A stretch of DNA of 64,000 nt from Kaistia terrae. GTDB taxonomy: Bacteria > Pseudomonadota > Alphaproteobacteria > Rhizobiales > Kaistiaceae. Positions 43,567-52,606 of the stretch are shown here, in pieces. Position numbers and translations under genes: made by a program. Below the pieces are notes generated by a model. That model had not been told where the DNA came from. It made no database searches and saw only the letters and a program-made list of their open reading frames with translations. The stretch is taken from the NCBI RefSeq assembly GCF_026344005.1, contig NZ_JAPKNH010000001.1, forward strand, positions 124,001-188,000, in the 5' to 3' direction. Every line of letters begins with the position of its first letter. Position 1 is the stretch's first letter.

Positions 43567-43920
43567 CTACATCTGCGGCAGCGTCGGCCGGATTTCAACG
43601 CCGCCGAACGGCGCGCAGGGCGCCTTGGCGGCCCAGGCGAGCGCCGCGTCGATGTCCGCCACTTCGATCACGAAGAAGCCGGCCAGTTGCTCCTTCGCAT
43701 CGGCAAACGGTCCGTCCTGGACCTGGTTCTGGCCGTCACGGATACGCAACGACGTCGCGGTCTCCGGTCCGAGCAGGCCTTCTCCGCCACGCACGATGCC
43801 GGAAGCGCTGATGTCGTCGACATAGGCCTTCCAGGCGCCCCAATAGGCTTCCGTTTCCGCGTTGTGATCCCGCGTCGTGAACTGCATCTCGGTTTCGTAG
43901 AAGAACAAGGCGTATTGCAT
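43567..43920 (-). CDS. YCII-related DGPF-motif protein
   Basis: This 117-residue single-domain protein is of the YCII/DGPF family, with the namesake motif in QVQDGPFADAKEQLAGFF and an early MQYALFFYE strand. Family members are small dimeric alpha/beta-barrel proteins, some possibly enzymatic. It is encoded 28 bases before the ECF42 sigma factor, the standard pairing. The ATG at 43920 is preferred over a frame extending to 44001. Confidence 0.86.
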   Translation of the reverse strand: MQYALFFYETEMQFTTRDHNAETEAYWGAWKAYVDDISASGIVRGGEGLLGPETATSLRIRDGQNQVQDGPFADAKEQLAGFFVIEVADIDAALAWAAKAPCAPFGGVEIRPTLPQM

Positions 43921-44017
43921 GGATATCTCTGTGCGGTTCGAGAAGCGGGACCATTCCCGTTCTTCACGACAATGTCGCGGGGCCATCGACGATTCGGACA
44001 AGCTGGGGGAAAAAAGT

Positions 44018-44935
44018 TCAGGGCTTCGTCGCTGAAGCCACCGGAGGCACCTGCTTCAGATATTCGCCAATCGCCTCCCGGTCCTCGGCCGTCAGCTTCG
44101 CCATGTTGCGCACGACTTCGGCCATCGTGCCGCCGAGCGAATCGAACTCCGGCGTGAAGCCGGTATCGAGCGCGTTGGCGATGTCGTCGGCGCTCCAGTC
44201 GCCGAGCCCGCCGGAGGTGATGTCAGGAACCTTGCCCTTGCCGGATGGGTCCGGTGCGCCGCCGAGCGAGCGGTCCATCTCCAGCCCGCCCAATGCCGTG
44301 CGCGGCGTGTGGCATTCGTTGCAGTGGCCCGGACCCTCGACGAGATAGGCGCCGTGATTGACAGCCTCGCTCTTGGCCGGATCGGGCGTGAAGGTCTTGC
44401 CGTCGAGATAGAGCCATTTCCAGAGTCCGATGCCGCGCCGGATCGAGAACGGGAAGGGCAGGTCATGCGGCTGGTTGGCAGTGGCGTCCGCCGGCAGCGT
44501 GTCGAGATAGGCCTTTAGATCGAGGAGATCCGGCACGGTCATCCGCTGGTAGGACGTGTAGGGGAAGGCCGGATAGAGATGGCTGCCGTCCGGCGCGAGG
44601 CCGCGTTTCATCGCGTTGACGAAATCGAGCGTGCTCCAGTTGCCTATGCCATGCGTCTTGTCGGGCGAAAGGTTGGGCGCGTGGAAGGTGCCGAACGGGG
44701 AGGCTATCGCCACCCCGCCGGAAAGTTTCAGCAGATCGTCGCCGGCCGCACCCGGCGCGGCGTGACAGGATGCGCAGCCACCGGCCCAGAACAGCCGCTC
44801 GCCCTTGGCCGCGTCACCCGGCTTGTCGGGCAGCACGGCGGCGCTGAGCGGCTGCGGCGCGGTCATGAACCAGAAGGCCGCCGCAGAAACGGCTGCGACG
44901 GCGACGACGGCGAGGGCAGCGGAGCGCACCCGCAC
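44018..44935 (-). CDS. Membrane-anchored dihaem cytochrome c
   Basis: This 305-residue protein has an N-terminal signal anchor (about residues 1-25) and two haem c sites, CASCH (about residue 55) and CNECH (about 198), each in its own domain. Dihaem cytochromes of this kind pass electrons from periplasmic dehydrogenases to the respiratory chain. The GTG start lies two bases after the upstream cytochrome gene, so the two are co-transcribed and likely partners. No dehydrogenase gene is adjacent. Confidence 0.86.
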   Translation of the reverse strand: MRVRSAALAVVAVAAVSAAAFWFMTAPQPLSAAVLPDKPGDAAKGERLFWAGGCASCHAAPGAAGDDLLKLSGGVAIASPFGTFHAPNLSPDKTHGIGNWSTLDFVNAMKRGLAPDGSHLYPAFPYTSYQRMTVPDLLDLKAYLDTLPADATANQPHDLPFPFSIRRGIGLWKWLYLDGKTFTPDPAKSEAVNHGAYLVEGPGHCNECHTPRTALGGLEMDRSLGGAPDPSGKGKVPDITSGGLGDWSADDIANALDTGFTPEFDSLGGTMAEVVRNMAKLTAEDREAIGEYLKQVPPVASATKP

Positions 44936-44937
44936 GG

Positions 44938-45381
44938 TCAGGATTTCTTGACGCGGAATTTCTCGTGGCAGCTCTGGCAGCTGGCGCCGACTTCGCCGGC
45001 CGATGCCTTGATGGCGTCGAGCCCGCCCGCAGCGGCGGCAGCGCCGGCGGTGGCGGCCGCTCCCATCTTCGCGGCGATGGCCTCGAAGCCGGCCTTGTCC
45101 TGCCAGATCGCCGGGGAGGCGGTGGTCTTGCCCTGGTCGGATCCTTCCGGGAACAGGGTCGGGAAGGTCTTCATGTCGGCAGCGATCTTTTCGAACGCCG
45201 CCTGGGCAGCCGCGGCGTCATAGGGGGTCTTGCCCTGCACCATCTGGAAGATCGTCTTGGCGGCGCCGGCATTGTCCTTCATCAGCGCCTGGCGCTGGGC
45301 GATGACGTCGTCGGCGCCATGGGCAAGGCCCGCGGCTCCCAGCGTCAGGGCCAGTCCGGCCAGTATGATCTTGAATCGCAT
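44938..45381 (-). CDS. Class II cytochrome c (c556-like)
   Basis: This 147-residue protein has a signal peptide ending LAHGA, a four-helix-bundle body and the haem-binding CQSCHEKFR near the C-terminus, the hallmark of class II cytochromes c. The first helix motif DVIAQRQALMKDNA includes the methionine that is the likely sixth ligand in c556 types. ATG at 45381 follows a ggagg site. It is the first gene of the two-cytochrome unit. Confidence 0.87.
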   Translation of the reverse strand: MRFKIILAGLALTLGAAGLAHGADDVIAQRQALMKDNAGAAKTIFQMVQGKTPYDAAAAQAAFEKIAADMKTFPTLFPEGSDQGKTTASPAIWQDKAGFEAIAAKMGAAATAGAAAAAGGLDAIKASAGEVGASCQSCHEKFRVKKS

Positions 45382-45606
45382 CGACAATCCTCCGTTGTGG
45401 TGTTCGGAATCATTCTAACTGTCGCGACGAACGATGACAGGGGCAAGTCGGAAGGCGTTGCGGTCACGCAAATATGATCGCCTTTCCAGCGTCTTCGCGC
45501 ATGTCGCTTTGCGGGGCCGGGCGCGGATCGAAAACCGCATACCTTTGATTGTGCATCCGGGCGGAGACGAGTTGCCGGACGACCCGGCGCTGCCTATGTT
45601 GCGTTC

Positions 45607-45631
45607 GGAACCTTCCCGCCGGGGCGTCGTT
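45607..45631 (+). promoter_or_regulatory. Candidate EcfG (RpoE2-type) stress promoter of sodB
   Basis: GGAAC (45607-45611) and CGTT (45628-45631) are separated by 16 bases, matching the general-stress-response sigma factor consensus GGAAC-N16/17-CGTT of rhizobia. It lies 47 bases before the sodB start codon, the right distance for a short leader. Confidence 0.55.
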
Positions 45632-45678
45632 TTTCTGACGTGCCCCAAACCCACCGACATGGTCGATAGGAGTCTCCC

Positions 45679-46281
45679 ATGGCTTTCGAACTTCCGCCGC
45701 TGCCGTATGACTACGAAGCGCTCGGTCCCTTCATGTCGAAGGAAACCCTCGAGTACCATCACGACAAGCATCACCAGGCCTATGTCACCAACGGCAACAA
45801 TCTGCTGAAGGACTCGGGCCTCGAGGGCAAGAGCCTGGAAGAGATCGTCAAGGAGAGCTACGGCAAGAATGCCGGCCTCTTCAACAATGCCGGCCAGCAC
45901 TACAACCATCTCCATTTCTGGAACTGGATGAAGAAGGACGGCGGCGGCAAGAAGCTTCCGAGCAAGCTGCAGGCGGCGTTTGATTCCGACCTCGGCGGCT
46001 ATGACAAGTTCCGCGCCGATTTCATCGCTGCCGGCACGACGCAGTTCGGTTCCGGCTGGGCCTGGGTCGCGGTCAAGGATGGCAAGCTCGCCATCTCCAA
46101 GACCCCGAACGGCGAGAACCCGCTCGTCCATGGCGGCGCGATCCCGATCCTCGGCGTCGACGTCTGGGAGCACTCCTATTACATCGACTACCGCAACGCC
46201 CGCCCGAAGTACCTCGAGGCGTTCGTAGACAGCCTGATCAACTGGGACTACGTCCTGGAGCAGTACGAGAAGGCCGTCTGA
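45679..46281 (+). CDS. sodB: Superoxide dismutase, iron type
   Basis: This 200-residue enzyme converts superoxide to peroxide and oxygen. Metal ligands are H27, the histidine in YNHLHFW, and Asp and His in DVWEHSYYIDY. The glutamine in NNAGQHYNH occupies the position of E. coli FeSOD Gln69, and the C-terminal position that is Gln in MnSOD is Gly here (NGENPL), both pointing to iron; a cambialistic enzyme is possible. No signal peptide is present, so it is cytoplasmic. It has its own promoter candidate and terminator. Confidence 0.93.
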   Translation: MAFELPPLPYDYEALGPFMSKETLEYHHDKHHQAYVTNGNNLLKDSGLEGKSLEEIVKESYGKNAGLFNNAGQHYNHLHFWNWMKKDGGGKKLPSKLQAAFDSDLGGYDKFRADFIAAGTTQFGSGWAWVAVKDGKLAISKTPNGENPLVHGGAIPILGVDVWEHSYYIDYRNARPKYLEAFVDSLINWDYVLEQYEKAV

Positions 46282-46307
46282 TCCCACGGATCGGATTTGA
46301 ATACGGA

Positions 46308-46336
46308 AACCCCGGCCTTGCGTCGGGGTTTTTCGT
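46308..46336 (+). terminator. Rho-independent terminator of sodB
   Basis: The stem aaccccg/cggggtt (46308-46314 with 46324-46330) is followed by tttcgtttt. Confidence 0.8.
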
Positions 46337-46350
46337 TTTCGGGGGAGCGT

Positions 46351-47067
46351 CTAGTGCGCTCCGGCGAGGCCTGCCTGCGCCAGCCATTCGCGCATCAGCG
46401 CGTCGGCGCGTCCGGCCAGAGCGGGACCATATTGTGCCGCCTCCCGCCGCAGGGCCGGGATATCGATGCCGGCGCCTGCCAGCTCGGCCGCATGGCCGAC
46501 CAGCCAGCGCTCGAAGCGCGGGCCGGTATCCGCCTCGGGATGGAACTGCAGGGCGAGGATCGATGGCCCGAGCGAGAAGGCCTGCTGCGGGCAGGGGCCC
46601 GTCGACGCCAGATGAATTGCCCCCTCCGGCAGGTCATAGGTATCGCCGTGCCAATGCAGCACCGGGCCGCCTTCGAGATGACGCAGCGGGCTTTCGGCAC
46701 CGGCAGGGGTCAGCGTCACCGGCGCGAAGCCGATTTCCTTGACCCCGGATGGGAACACACGGCTGCCGAGCGCCGCCGCTATCAGTTGCGCCCCGAGGCA
46801 GAGGCCAAGCGTCGGGCGGCCGGACGCCAGCCTTCGGGCGATGAAGTCGCGCTCCGCCCTGAGGAAGGGATAGGTCTCGTCCTCATAAACGCCGATCGGC
46901 CCGCCGAGCACGACCAGCAGGTCGGGCGCCAAGGGATCGCCGGCCAGGAAATCGGCGTCACCTGCATCGCGATAGGTGATGGAGAAGCCTGCATCGGCGA
47001 GGGCCGGCGCGAACACGCCAAGGTCCTCGAACTGGACATGGCGGAGCGCCAGGACTGTCTTCGGCAT
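46351..47067 (-). CDS. Class I glutamine amidotransferase-like protein
   Basis: This 238-residue protein has the amidotransferase triad: the nucleophile cysteine in LGLCLGAQL, and His and Glu in LQFHPEAD. The oxyanion region VVLGGPIGVYEDETYPFL is also typical. It resembles GMP-synthase-like stand-alone amidotransferases (YfeJ type), which may hydrolyse gamma-glutamyl compounds. No acceptor synthetase domain or gene is adjacent, so the substrate is unknown. Confidence 0.85.
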   Translation of the reverse strand: MPKTVLALRHVQFEDLGVFAPALADAGFSITYRDAGDADFLAGDPLAPDLLVVLGGPIGVYEDETYPFLRAERDFIARRLASGRPTLGLCLGAQLIAAALGSRVFPSGVKEIGFAPVTLTPAGAESPLRHLEGGPVLHWHGDTYDLPEGAIHLASTGPCPQQAFSLGPSILALQFHPEADTGPRFERWLVGHAAELAGAGIDIPALRREAAQYGPALAGRADALMREWLAQAGLAGAH

Positions 47068-47150
47068 CGTTTCGATCTGTCATTCGGGGAAATGGTGGCG
47101 GGACCGGAACGGTGGGCGCTCCGGTCGTCCAGCAGGTAGGAAAGGGCGGC

Positions 47151-47498
47151 TCAGAACCTTGCCGGCAAGCCTTGCGCGCAGCGGGTAAAGTTCATCAGAC
47201 GGGGCCATTCGGTCTGGGTGTCGTAAAGCCAGCGCTTGCATTCCTTCTGGGTGCGGAAGCAGCCGACGCCCCAGGCGGGCTCCAGGCCGCGATCCCAGAC
47301 ATCCGGCTTCGAGCCGGAAAAGCGCGAGAACCAGACTTTTCGCGCGCCGAGCGACGCGGCGAGCGCCTGACAATTGCCCTGCGAAACATTCTGCCCGTAG
47401 CTCAGTCCGAAGAAGACCTGCGCGCTAGCGGGCGCAGGCACCGCAAATGCGCCTGCGAGTGACGATGCAACCAGCGCCATTGCCGCCAAACGTTTCAT
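47151..47498 (-). CDS. Small secreted protein of unknown function
   Basis: This 115-residue protein has a signal peptide (cleavage after PASAQ or nearby), then a compact mature part with four cysteines (GNCQALA, VGCFRTQKECKRWLYD, FTRCAQGL), which could form two disulfides. Aromatic residues are frequent. The ATG at 47498 is chosen for its gaggg site; the frame runs to 47525. No family is recognised. It stands alone between the amidotransferase and peptidase genes. Confidence 0.7.
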   Translation of the reverse strand: MKRLAAMALVASSLAGAFAVPAPASAQVFFGLSYGQNVSQGNCQALAASLGARKVWFSRFSGSKPDVWDRGLEPAWGVGCFRTQKECKRWLYDTQTEWPRLMNFTRCAQGLPARF

Positions 47499-47582
47499 CG
47501 AAATGCCCTCGATTGTGCTTGGCAATTAAGGTGCGGCAGCGCTCGACGAAGTCAAGCGCCGCCGCGTTTTCGAGGAGAACGA

Positions 47583-49673
47583 TCAGCCGTTACCGATGAT
47601 CTTGCTGGCCACGACCTTGATGGCGAAGGCGGTCGAGAAGGCCGTCTCCTTCAACCGGTCGAACCGACCGGAAGCGCCGCCATGCCCGGCGTCCATGTTG
47701 GTCTTCAGCAGCAGCAACGCGTCGCCGGTCTTCTTTTCGCGCAGCTTGGCGACCCACTTCGCCGGTTCCCAATAGGTAACGCGGGGATCCGTCAGGCCGC
47801 CGATTGCCAGGATCGGCGGATAGTCGTGGGCGCCGACATTGTCATAGGGCGAATAGGCCGCGATGGTTTTGAAGTCCTCGGCGCTCTCGATCGGGTTGCC
47901 CCATTCCGGCCACTCCGGCGGAGTGAGCGGCAGCGTGTCGTCGAGCATGGTGTTGAGCACGTCGACGAAAGGCACTTCGGCGATGATGCCGCCGAACAGG
48001 TCCGGCTGCAGGTTGGCGACGGCGCCCATCAACTGGCCACCGGCCGATCCGCCCCAGGCGACGATCTTGCCGCGAGCGGTGAAGCCTTCCTTCGCCAGAT
48101 ATTCACCGGCGGCAATGAAATCCGTGAAGGTGTTCATCTTCTTTTCGCGACGGCCATCCGCATACCAGCGGAAGCCCTTGTCCTTGCCGCCGCGAATATG
48201 GGCGATGGCATAGACAAAGCCGCGATCGACCAGCGACAGCCGCGAAATCGAGAACGAGGCGGGAATGGTGATGCCGTAGGCGCCATAGCCGTAGAGCAGG
48301 CAAGGCGCACTGCCGTCGAGCGGCGTGTCCTTGTGGTAGAGCAGCGACACCGGCACCGTCTCGCCATCGGCCGCCTTAGCGAACACGCGGCGCGTGACAT
48401 AGTCGGCCGGGTTGTGACCGGAGGGGATTTCCTCTTCCTTGCGAAGGGTCCGTTCGCGGGTCGCCATGTCGTAATCATAGACTCGCGACGGCGTCGTCAT
48501 CGACGAATAGGTGAAGCGCAGCGTCGAGGTATCGAACTCGTAGCCGTCGCCCATGCCGAGCGAATAGGCTTCCTCGTCGAAGGCGATCGAATGTTCTTCG
48601 CCGGAAGCGAGCACCCGGACGACGATGCGCGGAAGGCCGGCAAAGCGTTCCAGCCGGACCATGTAGTCCTGATAAACCGTCATGCCGAGGATCAGCGTGC
48701 CGGGATTGTGCGGCACCAGATCGACCCAGTTTTCGCGACCGGGCGAGGCGACCGGCGCGGTAACGATCTTGAAGTCCTCGGCGCCGCCGGCGTTGGTCAG
48801 GATGTAGAGCTTGTCGCCGCTGTGATCGACGGAATATTCCTCCGCCGTCAGCCGCTCGGCGATCAAATGGTGCGCGCCGGTCGGGTCTTCCGCGTCGAGC
48901 AAATAGACTTCCGATGTCTCGTGATCATGGCTGTCGATCAGGATGTAGCGCGCCGACTGCGTCTGGCCGACACCGAGGAAGAAGCCCGGATCCTTTTCCT
49001 CGAAGACGAGCACGTCTTCCGCCTGCGGCGTGCCGATGACATGGCGGTAGATGCGGCAGGGGCGGTGGTTGTCGTCGAGCACGGTGTAGAACAGCGTGTT
49101 GCTGTCGGCAGCCCAGACGCCGCCGCCGGTCGTCGCCTCGATCGTGTCGGAGAGATCCGCGCCGCTCTCGATGTCGCGCACATGCAGCGTGTAATATTCC
49201 GAGCCCTTGTCGTCATAGGCAAAAGCAAGGCGCTTGTGATCGGGGCTGTGATCGGCGCTGCCGAGGCGGAAATAGGCGCGGCCCGCCGCCATCTGGTTGC
49301 CATCGAGCAGGATCGTCTCCGGGCCGGCTCCGTCGCGCGCCGTCCGTACGACCAGCGGCTGTTCGGCGCCTTCGGTGAAGCGCATCGCATAGGCAAACGC
49401 GCCATCGGGCGAGGGGACGGAAGAGTCGTCCTCCTTGATGCGGCCGCGCATTTCCGCGAACAGCTTGGCCTGCAACGCTTCGGTTTCCGCCATCGCGGTC
49501 GCCGTATAGGCATTTTCGGCTTCGAGATAGGCGCGGATGTCGGGCGCGAGCAGGGAAGGGTCGCGCATGACCTCCTGCCAGTTGCCGGCGCGCAGCCAGG
49601 CATAGTCATCGGTGAGCGAGATGCCGTGATGTTCTGTAGTCACGGGGTGCTTGGCGGCGAGCGGCGGTGTCAC
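47583..49673 (-). CDS. ptrB: S9 family prolyl oligopeptidase, oligopeptidase B
   Basis: This 696-residue serine peptidase has an N-terminal beta-propeller domain (about residues 70-400) and a C-terminal alpha/beta-hydrolase domain. The catalytic serine is in AWGGSAGGQLMG, the aspartate in GGLTDPRVTYWEP, and the histidine in AGHGGASGRFD. Oligopeptidase B cuts short peptides after Arg and Lys, usually in the cytoplasm, and no signal peptide is seen. It starts with GTG. The length fits the family. Confidence 0.88.
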   Translation of the reverse strand: MTPPLAAKHPVTTEHHGISLTDDYAWLRAGNWQEVMRDPSLLAPDIRAYLEAENAYTATAMAETEALQAKLFAEMRGRIKEDDSSVPSPDGAFAYAMRFTEGAEQPLVVRTARDGAGPETILLDGNQMAAGRAYFRLGSADHSPDHKRLAFAYDDKGSEYYTLHVRDIESGADLSDTIEATTGGGVWAADSNTLFYTVLDDNHRPCRIYRHVIGTPQAEDVLVFEEKDPGFFLGVGQTQSARYILIDSHDHETSEVYLLDAEDPTGAHHLIAERLTAEEYSVDHSGDKLYILTNAGGAEDFKIVTAPVASPGRENWVDLVPHNPGTLILGMTVYQDYMVRLERFAGLPRIVVRVLASGEEHSIAFDEEAYSLGMGDGYEFDTSTLRFTYSSMTTPSRVYDYDMATRERTLRKEEEIPSGHNPADYVTRRVFAKAADGETVPVSLLYHKDTPLDGSAPCLLYGYGAYGITIPASFSISRLSLVDRGFVYAIAHIRGGKDKGFRWYADGRREKKMNTFTDFIAAGEYLAKEGFTARGKIVAWGGSAGGQLMGAVANLQPDLFGGIIAEVPFVDVLNTMLDDTLPLTPPEWPEWGNPIESAEDFKTIAAYSPYDNVGAHDYPPILAIGGLTDPRVTYWEPAKWVAKLREKKTGDALLLLKTNMDAGHGGASGRFDRLKETAFSTAFAIKVVASKIIGNG

Positions 49674-49754
49674 GAGTGAGGATACTCCGGCGGAAAACGG
49701 AAGTTGAAACGTGGAAACGAGGACGGTCGATCGGGCGAACGGGATTCGGCGCCC

Positions 49755-50213
49755 TCAGCGCGGTGGGGAAGCATCGTCGACAACAACCTTCTCCCGCATC
49801 CAGGATACGCGAGCGAAAACGGTGGCTTCCTCCCCATTCGACGATGGCAGGCGAAGCGGGGCGCTCACCAGGTCGAGATGATCTCCATCCAAGGTGTAGT
49901 ACCGGACCTGATCGCTGCCAACCCAGGGCGGAAACCAGGCGATGTCGACATGTGTCACCAGCCGGTTGGGCGGTTCGATCCGGTAGCGGCCGGAATAGGC
50001 GACTAGCGACTGGAATGCCGCCGCTTGTTCGGCCTCGGTCCTTGGCAGGGGCCGATCGCTCGGCGTCATCAGGGCGAAGAAGCGGCCATCGGCGTGGAAA
50101 AGGATGGTGCCGGACGGATTAGCCCCGAACGGTTCGCTGCGCTCACCCGTATTGATGGTCTCGAAGACGAAGGATTTCAGCGTCCACGATCCAAGTAACC
50201 GGTCCCTGTCCAT
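49755..50213 (-). CDS. Lipocalin-like domain protein
   Basis: This 152-residue protein opens with DRLLGSWTLKSF, the GxW signature of small lipocalin-like (DUF1486-type) proteins, and continues as a string of beta-strands with YSGRYRIEPPNRLVTHVDIAWFPPWVG. No signal peptide is present, so it is probably cytoplasmic. Many relatives are encoded near polyketide or oxidative genes. Ligand and role are unknown. Confidence 0.75.
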   Translation of the reverse strand: MDRDRLLGSWTLKSFVFETINTGERSEPFGANPSGTILFHADGRFFALMTPSDRPLPRTEAEQAAAFQSLVAYSGRYRIEPPNRLVTHVDIAWFPPWVGSDQVRYYTLDGDHLDLVSAPLRLPSSNGEEATVFARVSWMREKVVVDDASPPR

Positions 50214-50268
50214 CGCCGCGCCTCGCCCTGGCGGGTTGCCGGAGAATGCCTCCGGCGCCCCGTGTCGT

Positions 50269-50703
50269 TTAGCTCTGGCTGTCGTCCGGCTTCAGCTTCA
50301 GCGCGGTGCCGTTGGTGCAATAGCGCAGGCCGGTCGGGTTCGGACCATCGGGGAACAGATGGCCGAGATGCGCCTCGCAACTGGCGCAGACGATTTCGGT
50401 TCGCACCATGCCATGCGAGACATCCGTCACTTCGCCCACCGCCACATCGTCGACGGCCGCGAAGAAGCTCGGCCAACCGCTGCCGGACTCATACTTGGTC
50501 TCGGAGCGGAACAGCGGCGCGCCGCAGGCGACGCATGTGTAGAGGCCAGCGCGCTTTTCATGGAGGTAAGGGCCGGTGCCAGGCCGCTCGGTCGCCTGCT
50601 GGCGGGTCACGGCATATTGCTCGGGCGTCAGTTCCGCCCGCCATTCGGCATCCGTCTTCTCGACCTTGGTGCGTCCGGCGTCGGGGCGATCGGTGGTGGT
50701 CAT
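50269..50703 (-). CDS. msrB: Peptide-methionine (R)-S-oxide reductase MsrB
   Basis: This 144-residue enzyme repairs oxidised methionine (R-form). It has two CxxC zinc pairs (CVAC and CASC), the GSGWPSFF substrate segment, and the catalytic cysteine in [11 protein letters not shown]. No signal peptide is present, so it is cytoplasmic. The ATG at 50703 follows aggag. A short N-terminal acidic extension precedes the domain. It is a separate gene from msrA, which is not in the window. Confidence 0.92.
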   Translation of the reverse strand: MTTTDRPDAGRTKVEKTDAEWRAELTPEQYAVTRQQATERPGTGPYLHEKRAGLYTCVACGAPLFRSETKYESGSGWPSFFAAVDDVAVGEVTDVSHGMVRTEIVCASCEAHLGHLFPDGPNPTGLRYCTNGTALKLKPDDSQS

Positions 50704-50944
50704 GCGCGCTCCTGTTGATTGGCGGTCGCCAAGGCGGTCCGCAAATCGCAATCGGGTGAAACACAAGCTGAGACCTCTAGATAGGCCATCGGCGCGATTT
50801 CACAATCTGCCATGTTCATGTTGTCGCGTTCGTCGAAGAGCCAGCCAACTTGTCTTGGGCTGACCGTCCCAGCGTGCTTTACCTGTGTCTAACCATCGAA
50901 TCACGCGCGCCTTGCGGGATGTCCGAGCAGAAGGAGCCGACTAC

Positions 50945-51430
50945 ATGCTGCGCACCGCTAGTCTTGCTCTGGCTCTGTTTGCCTTCTGGCTGCTCTTGTC
51001 GGGCCACTACACTGTGTGGCTGGTGATTTCCGGCCTGGTCATCTCGATCCTGCTCGCTCTAGCGGGGCGCAAGCTCGGCTTTGCCGACGAGGAAGGGCAT
51101 CCGATCGATCGGCTTTTCTCCGGTTTGATCTATTGGCCGTGGTTGGCGCGCGAGATCGTCAAGTCGTCGATTTCGGTGACCAGGATCATCCTCGATCCGA
51201 AATTGCCGATCTCGCCGCAGCTTTTCCACACCAAGGTGTCAGCCCGCACGTCCATCGGCGTCGCGACCTATGCCAATTCGATCACGCTGACGCCCGGCAC
51301 GATCACCGTCGGCGTCGACCGCGAGCACGACCGCTTCCTCGTCCATGCGCTGACCAAGGCGGGCGCCGACGATGTCGAGGCAGGCGATATGGATCGCCGG
51401 GTCCGGCGTTTCGAGGGGAGGGCGGAATGA
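50945..51430 (+). CDS. mrpE: Mrp cation/proton antiporter subunit E
   Basis: This 161-residue protein has two N-terminal membrane helices (about residues 3-40) and a cytoplasmic domain, with the family segments WLLLSGHYT and ANSITLTPGTITVGVD. The ATG at 50945 is chosen because aaggag lies nine bases upstream; an ATG-like start at 50885 is less likely. It is the first gene of a nine-gene operon and overlaps the next gene by four bases. Confidence 0.88.
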   Translation: MLRTASLALALFAFWLLLSGHYTVWLVISGLVISILLALAGRKLGFADEEGHPIDRLFSGLIYWPWLAREIVKSSISVTRIILDPKLPISPQLFHTKVSARTSIGVATYANSITLTPGTITVGVDREHDRFLVHALTKAGADDVEAGDMDRRVRRFEGRAE

Positions 51431-51705
51431 TCGCCGCAGCCCTCCTGGCCGTGCTCGTCGCCATGGCGCTGGTCGTGGTGCGCGCCTTGCGCGGGCCAAC
51501 CACTTTCGACCGGCTGCTGGCCGCCAATTCGATCGGCAATCTCGCGATCGTCGTGCTGGCGCTGTTCGGCTTTCTGACCGAGCGGCCGGAATTCCTTGAT
51601 CTCGGCCTGACCTACGCGCTGCTCAATTATGTCGGCATCTTCGCCGTGCTGAAGTTCTTCCGGCACGGCTCGCTCGGTGCCGAGGCGGAGGCCGACAAGC
51701 CATGA
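51427..51705 (+). CDS. mrpF: Mrp antiporter subunit F
   Basis: This 92-residue protein has three hydrophobic helices and the family motif RALRGPTTFDRLLAANSIGN, followed by FLDLGLTYALLNYVG. It is a small membrane subunit of the Mrp complex. Its ATG overlaps the mrpE stop, and its own stop overlaps the mrpG ATG. Confidence 0.9.
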   Translation: MIAAALLAVLVAMALVVVRALRGPTTFDRLLAANSIGNLAIVVLALFGFLTERPEFLDLGLTYALLNYVGIFAVLKFFRHGSLGAEAEADKP

Positions 51706-52073
51706 TCGACCTTGTTCGCGAAATCGCAGCCGGACTGTTCCTGTTCGCGGGCGCGTTCTTCCTGCTCGCCGGCGCCATCGGCATGAACCGGATGCCGGAT
51801 CTGTTCACCCGCATGCACGCGGCTTCCGTCGGCGACACGCTCGGCGTCAGCCTGATGCTGATCGGCATGGTGTTTTTGGCCGGTTTCACGCTGGTCACGG
51901 TCAAGCTCGTCTTCCTGCTGGCTTTCCTGCTGTTCATGGGGCCGGTGGCCTCGCATGCCCTTGCTGCGGCGGCGCTGCAGGCGGGCGTCAAGCCGTTGCT
52001 CGCGAGCGAACGCACGAAGAAGCCGAGCGGAAAGCGCAAGCCGTCGTCGGTGAAGGGGAGCGGCAAGCCATGA
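51702..52073 (+). CDS. mrpG: Mrp antiporter subunit G
   Basis: This 123-residue protein has three helices, with the PhaG/MnhG signature GAIGMNRMPDLFTRMHAASVGDTLG. A basic cytoplasmic tail rich in Lys and Ser follows. Both ends overlap neighbouring genes by four bases, showing tight coupling in the operon. Confidence 0.9.
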   Translation: MIDLVREIAAGLFLFAGAFFLLAGAIGMNRMPDLFTRMHAASVGDTLGVSLMLIGMVFLAGFTLVTVKLVFLLAFLLFMGPVASHALAAAALQAGVKPLLASERTKKPSGKRKPSSVKGSGKP

Positions 52074-52606
52074 TCGAGACTGCCGTCACCATCATCCTTC
52101 TGTTGCTGCTGGGTGCCGTCACCATCGGCATCGTCCGGGTGCGCGGGCTGTTCGCCGCCGTGGTGCTGCTCGGAATCTACAGCCTGCTGATGGCGACCTT
52201 GTTCATTGTGCTCGACGCGGTGGACGTCGCCATGACGGAAGCGGCTGTCGGCGCCGGTGTATCGACCGTCTTCTTCCTCGGCGCGCTGTCGCTGACCGAT
52301 ACCGTCGAGGCGTCCGCCAAGCGCCCGCAGATCATGCCTGTGGTCGTTGCGCTGGTGACAGCCGGGGCATTGCTCTGGGGCTTGAGCGATCTGCCGGAAT
52401 TCGGCTCGCCCAATCAACCGATCCACAGCCAGGGCGCGGATTACCTCGCCCGGTCGATACCGGAAACCGGCATTGCCAACGTGGTCAGCGCGGTGCTCGC
52501 CAGCTATCGCAGCTTCGATACGCTGGGCGAAACCACCGTCGTCTTCACCGCCGGCATCGGCATCCTGGCGCTGTTGCGGCGTCGGCGGGGCGAGGGGAAA
52601 AGCTGA
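52070..52606 (+). CDS. Mrp/Mbh-type subunit with DUF4040 (MbhD-like) and MbhE-like regions
   Basis: This 178-residue protein carries a DUF4040 (MbhD-like) region (residues 1-75, with MATLFIVLDAVDVAMTEAAVGAGV) and a C-terminal MbhE-like part. In classical Mrp systems these segments are the C-terminal end of the large MrpA subunit; here they form a separate gene. It probably contributes to the lateral ion path next to the antiporter-like subunits. Confidence 0.82.
   Translation: MIETAVTIILLLLLGAVTIGIVRVRGLFAAVVLLGIYSLLMATLFIVLDAVDVAMTEAAVGAGVSTVFFLGALSLTDTVEASAKRPQIMPVVVALVTAGALLWGLSDLPEFGSPNQPIHSQGADYLARSIPETGIANVVSAVLASYRSFDTLGETTVVFTAGIGILALLRRRRGEGKS

Noticed and set aside
47682-49679. 665-codon open frame on the plus strand
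   Set aside because: It mirrors oligopeptidase B, whose catalytic triad and length are intact on the other strand.
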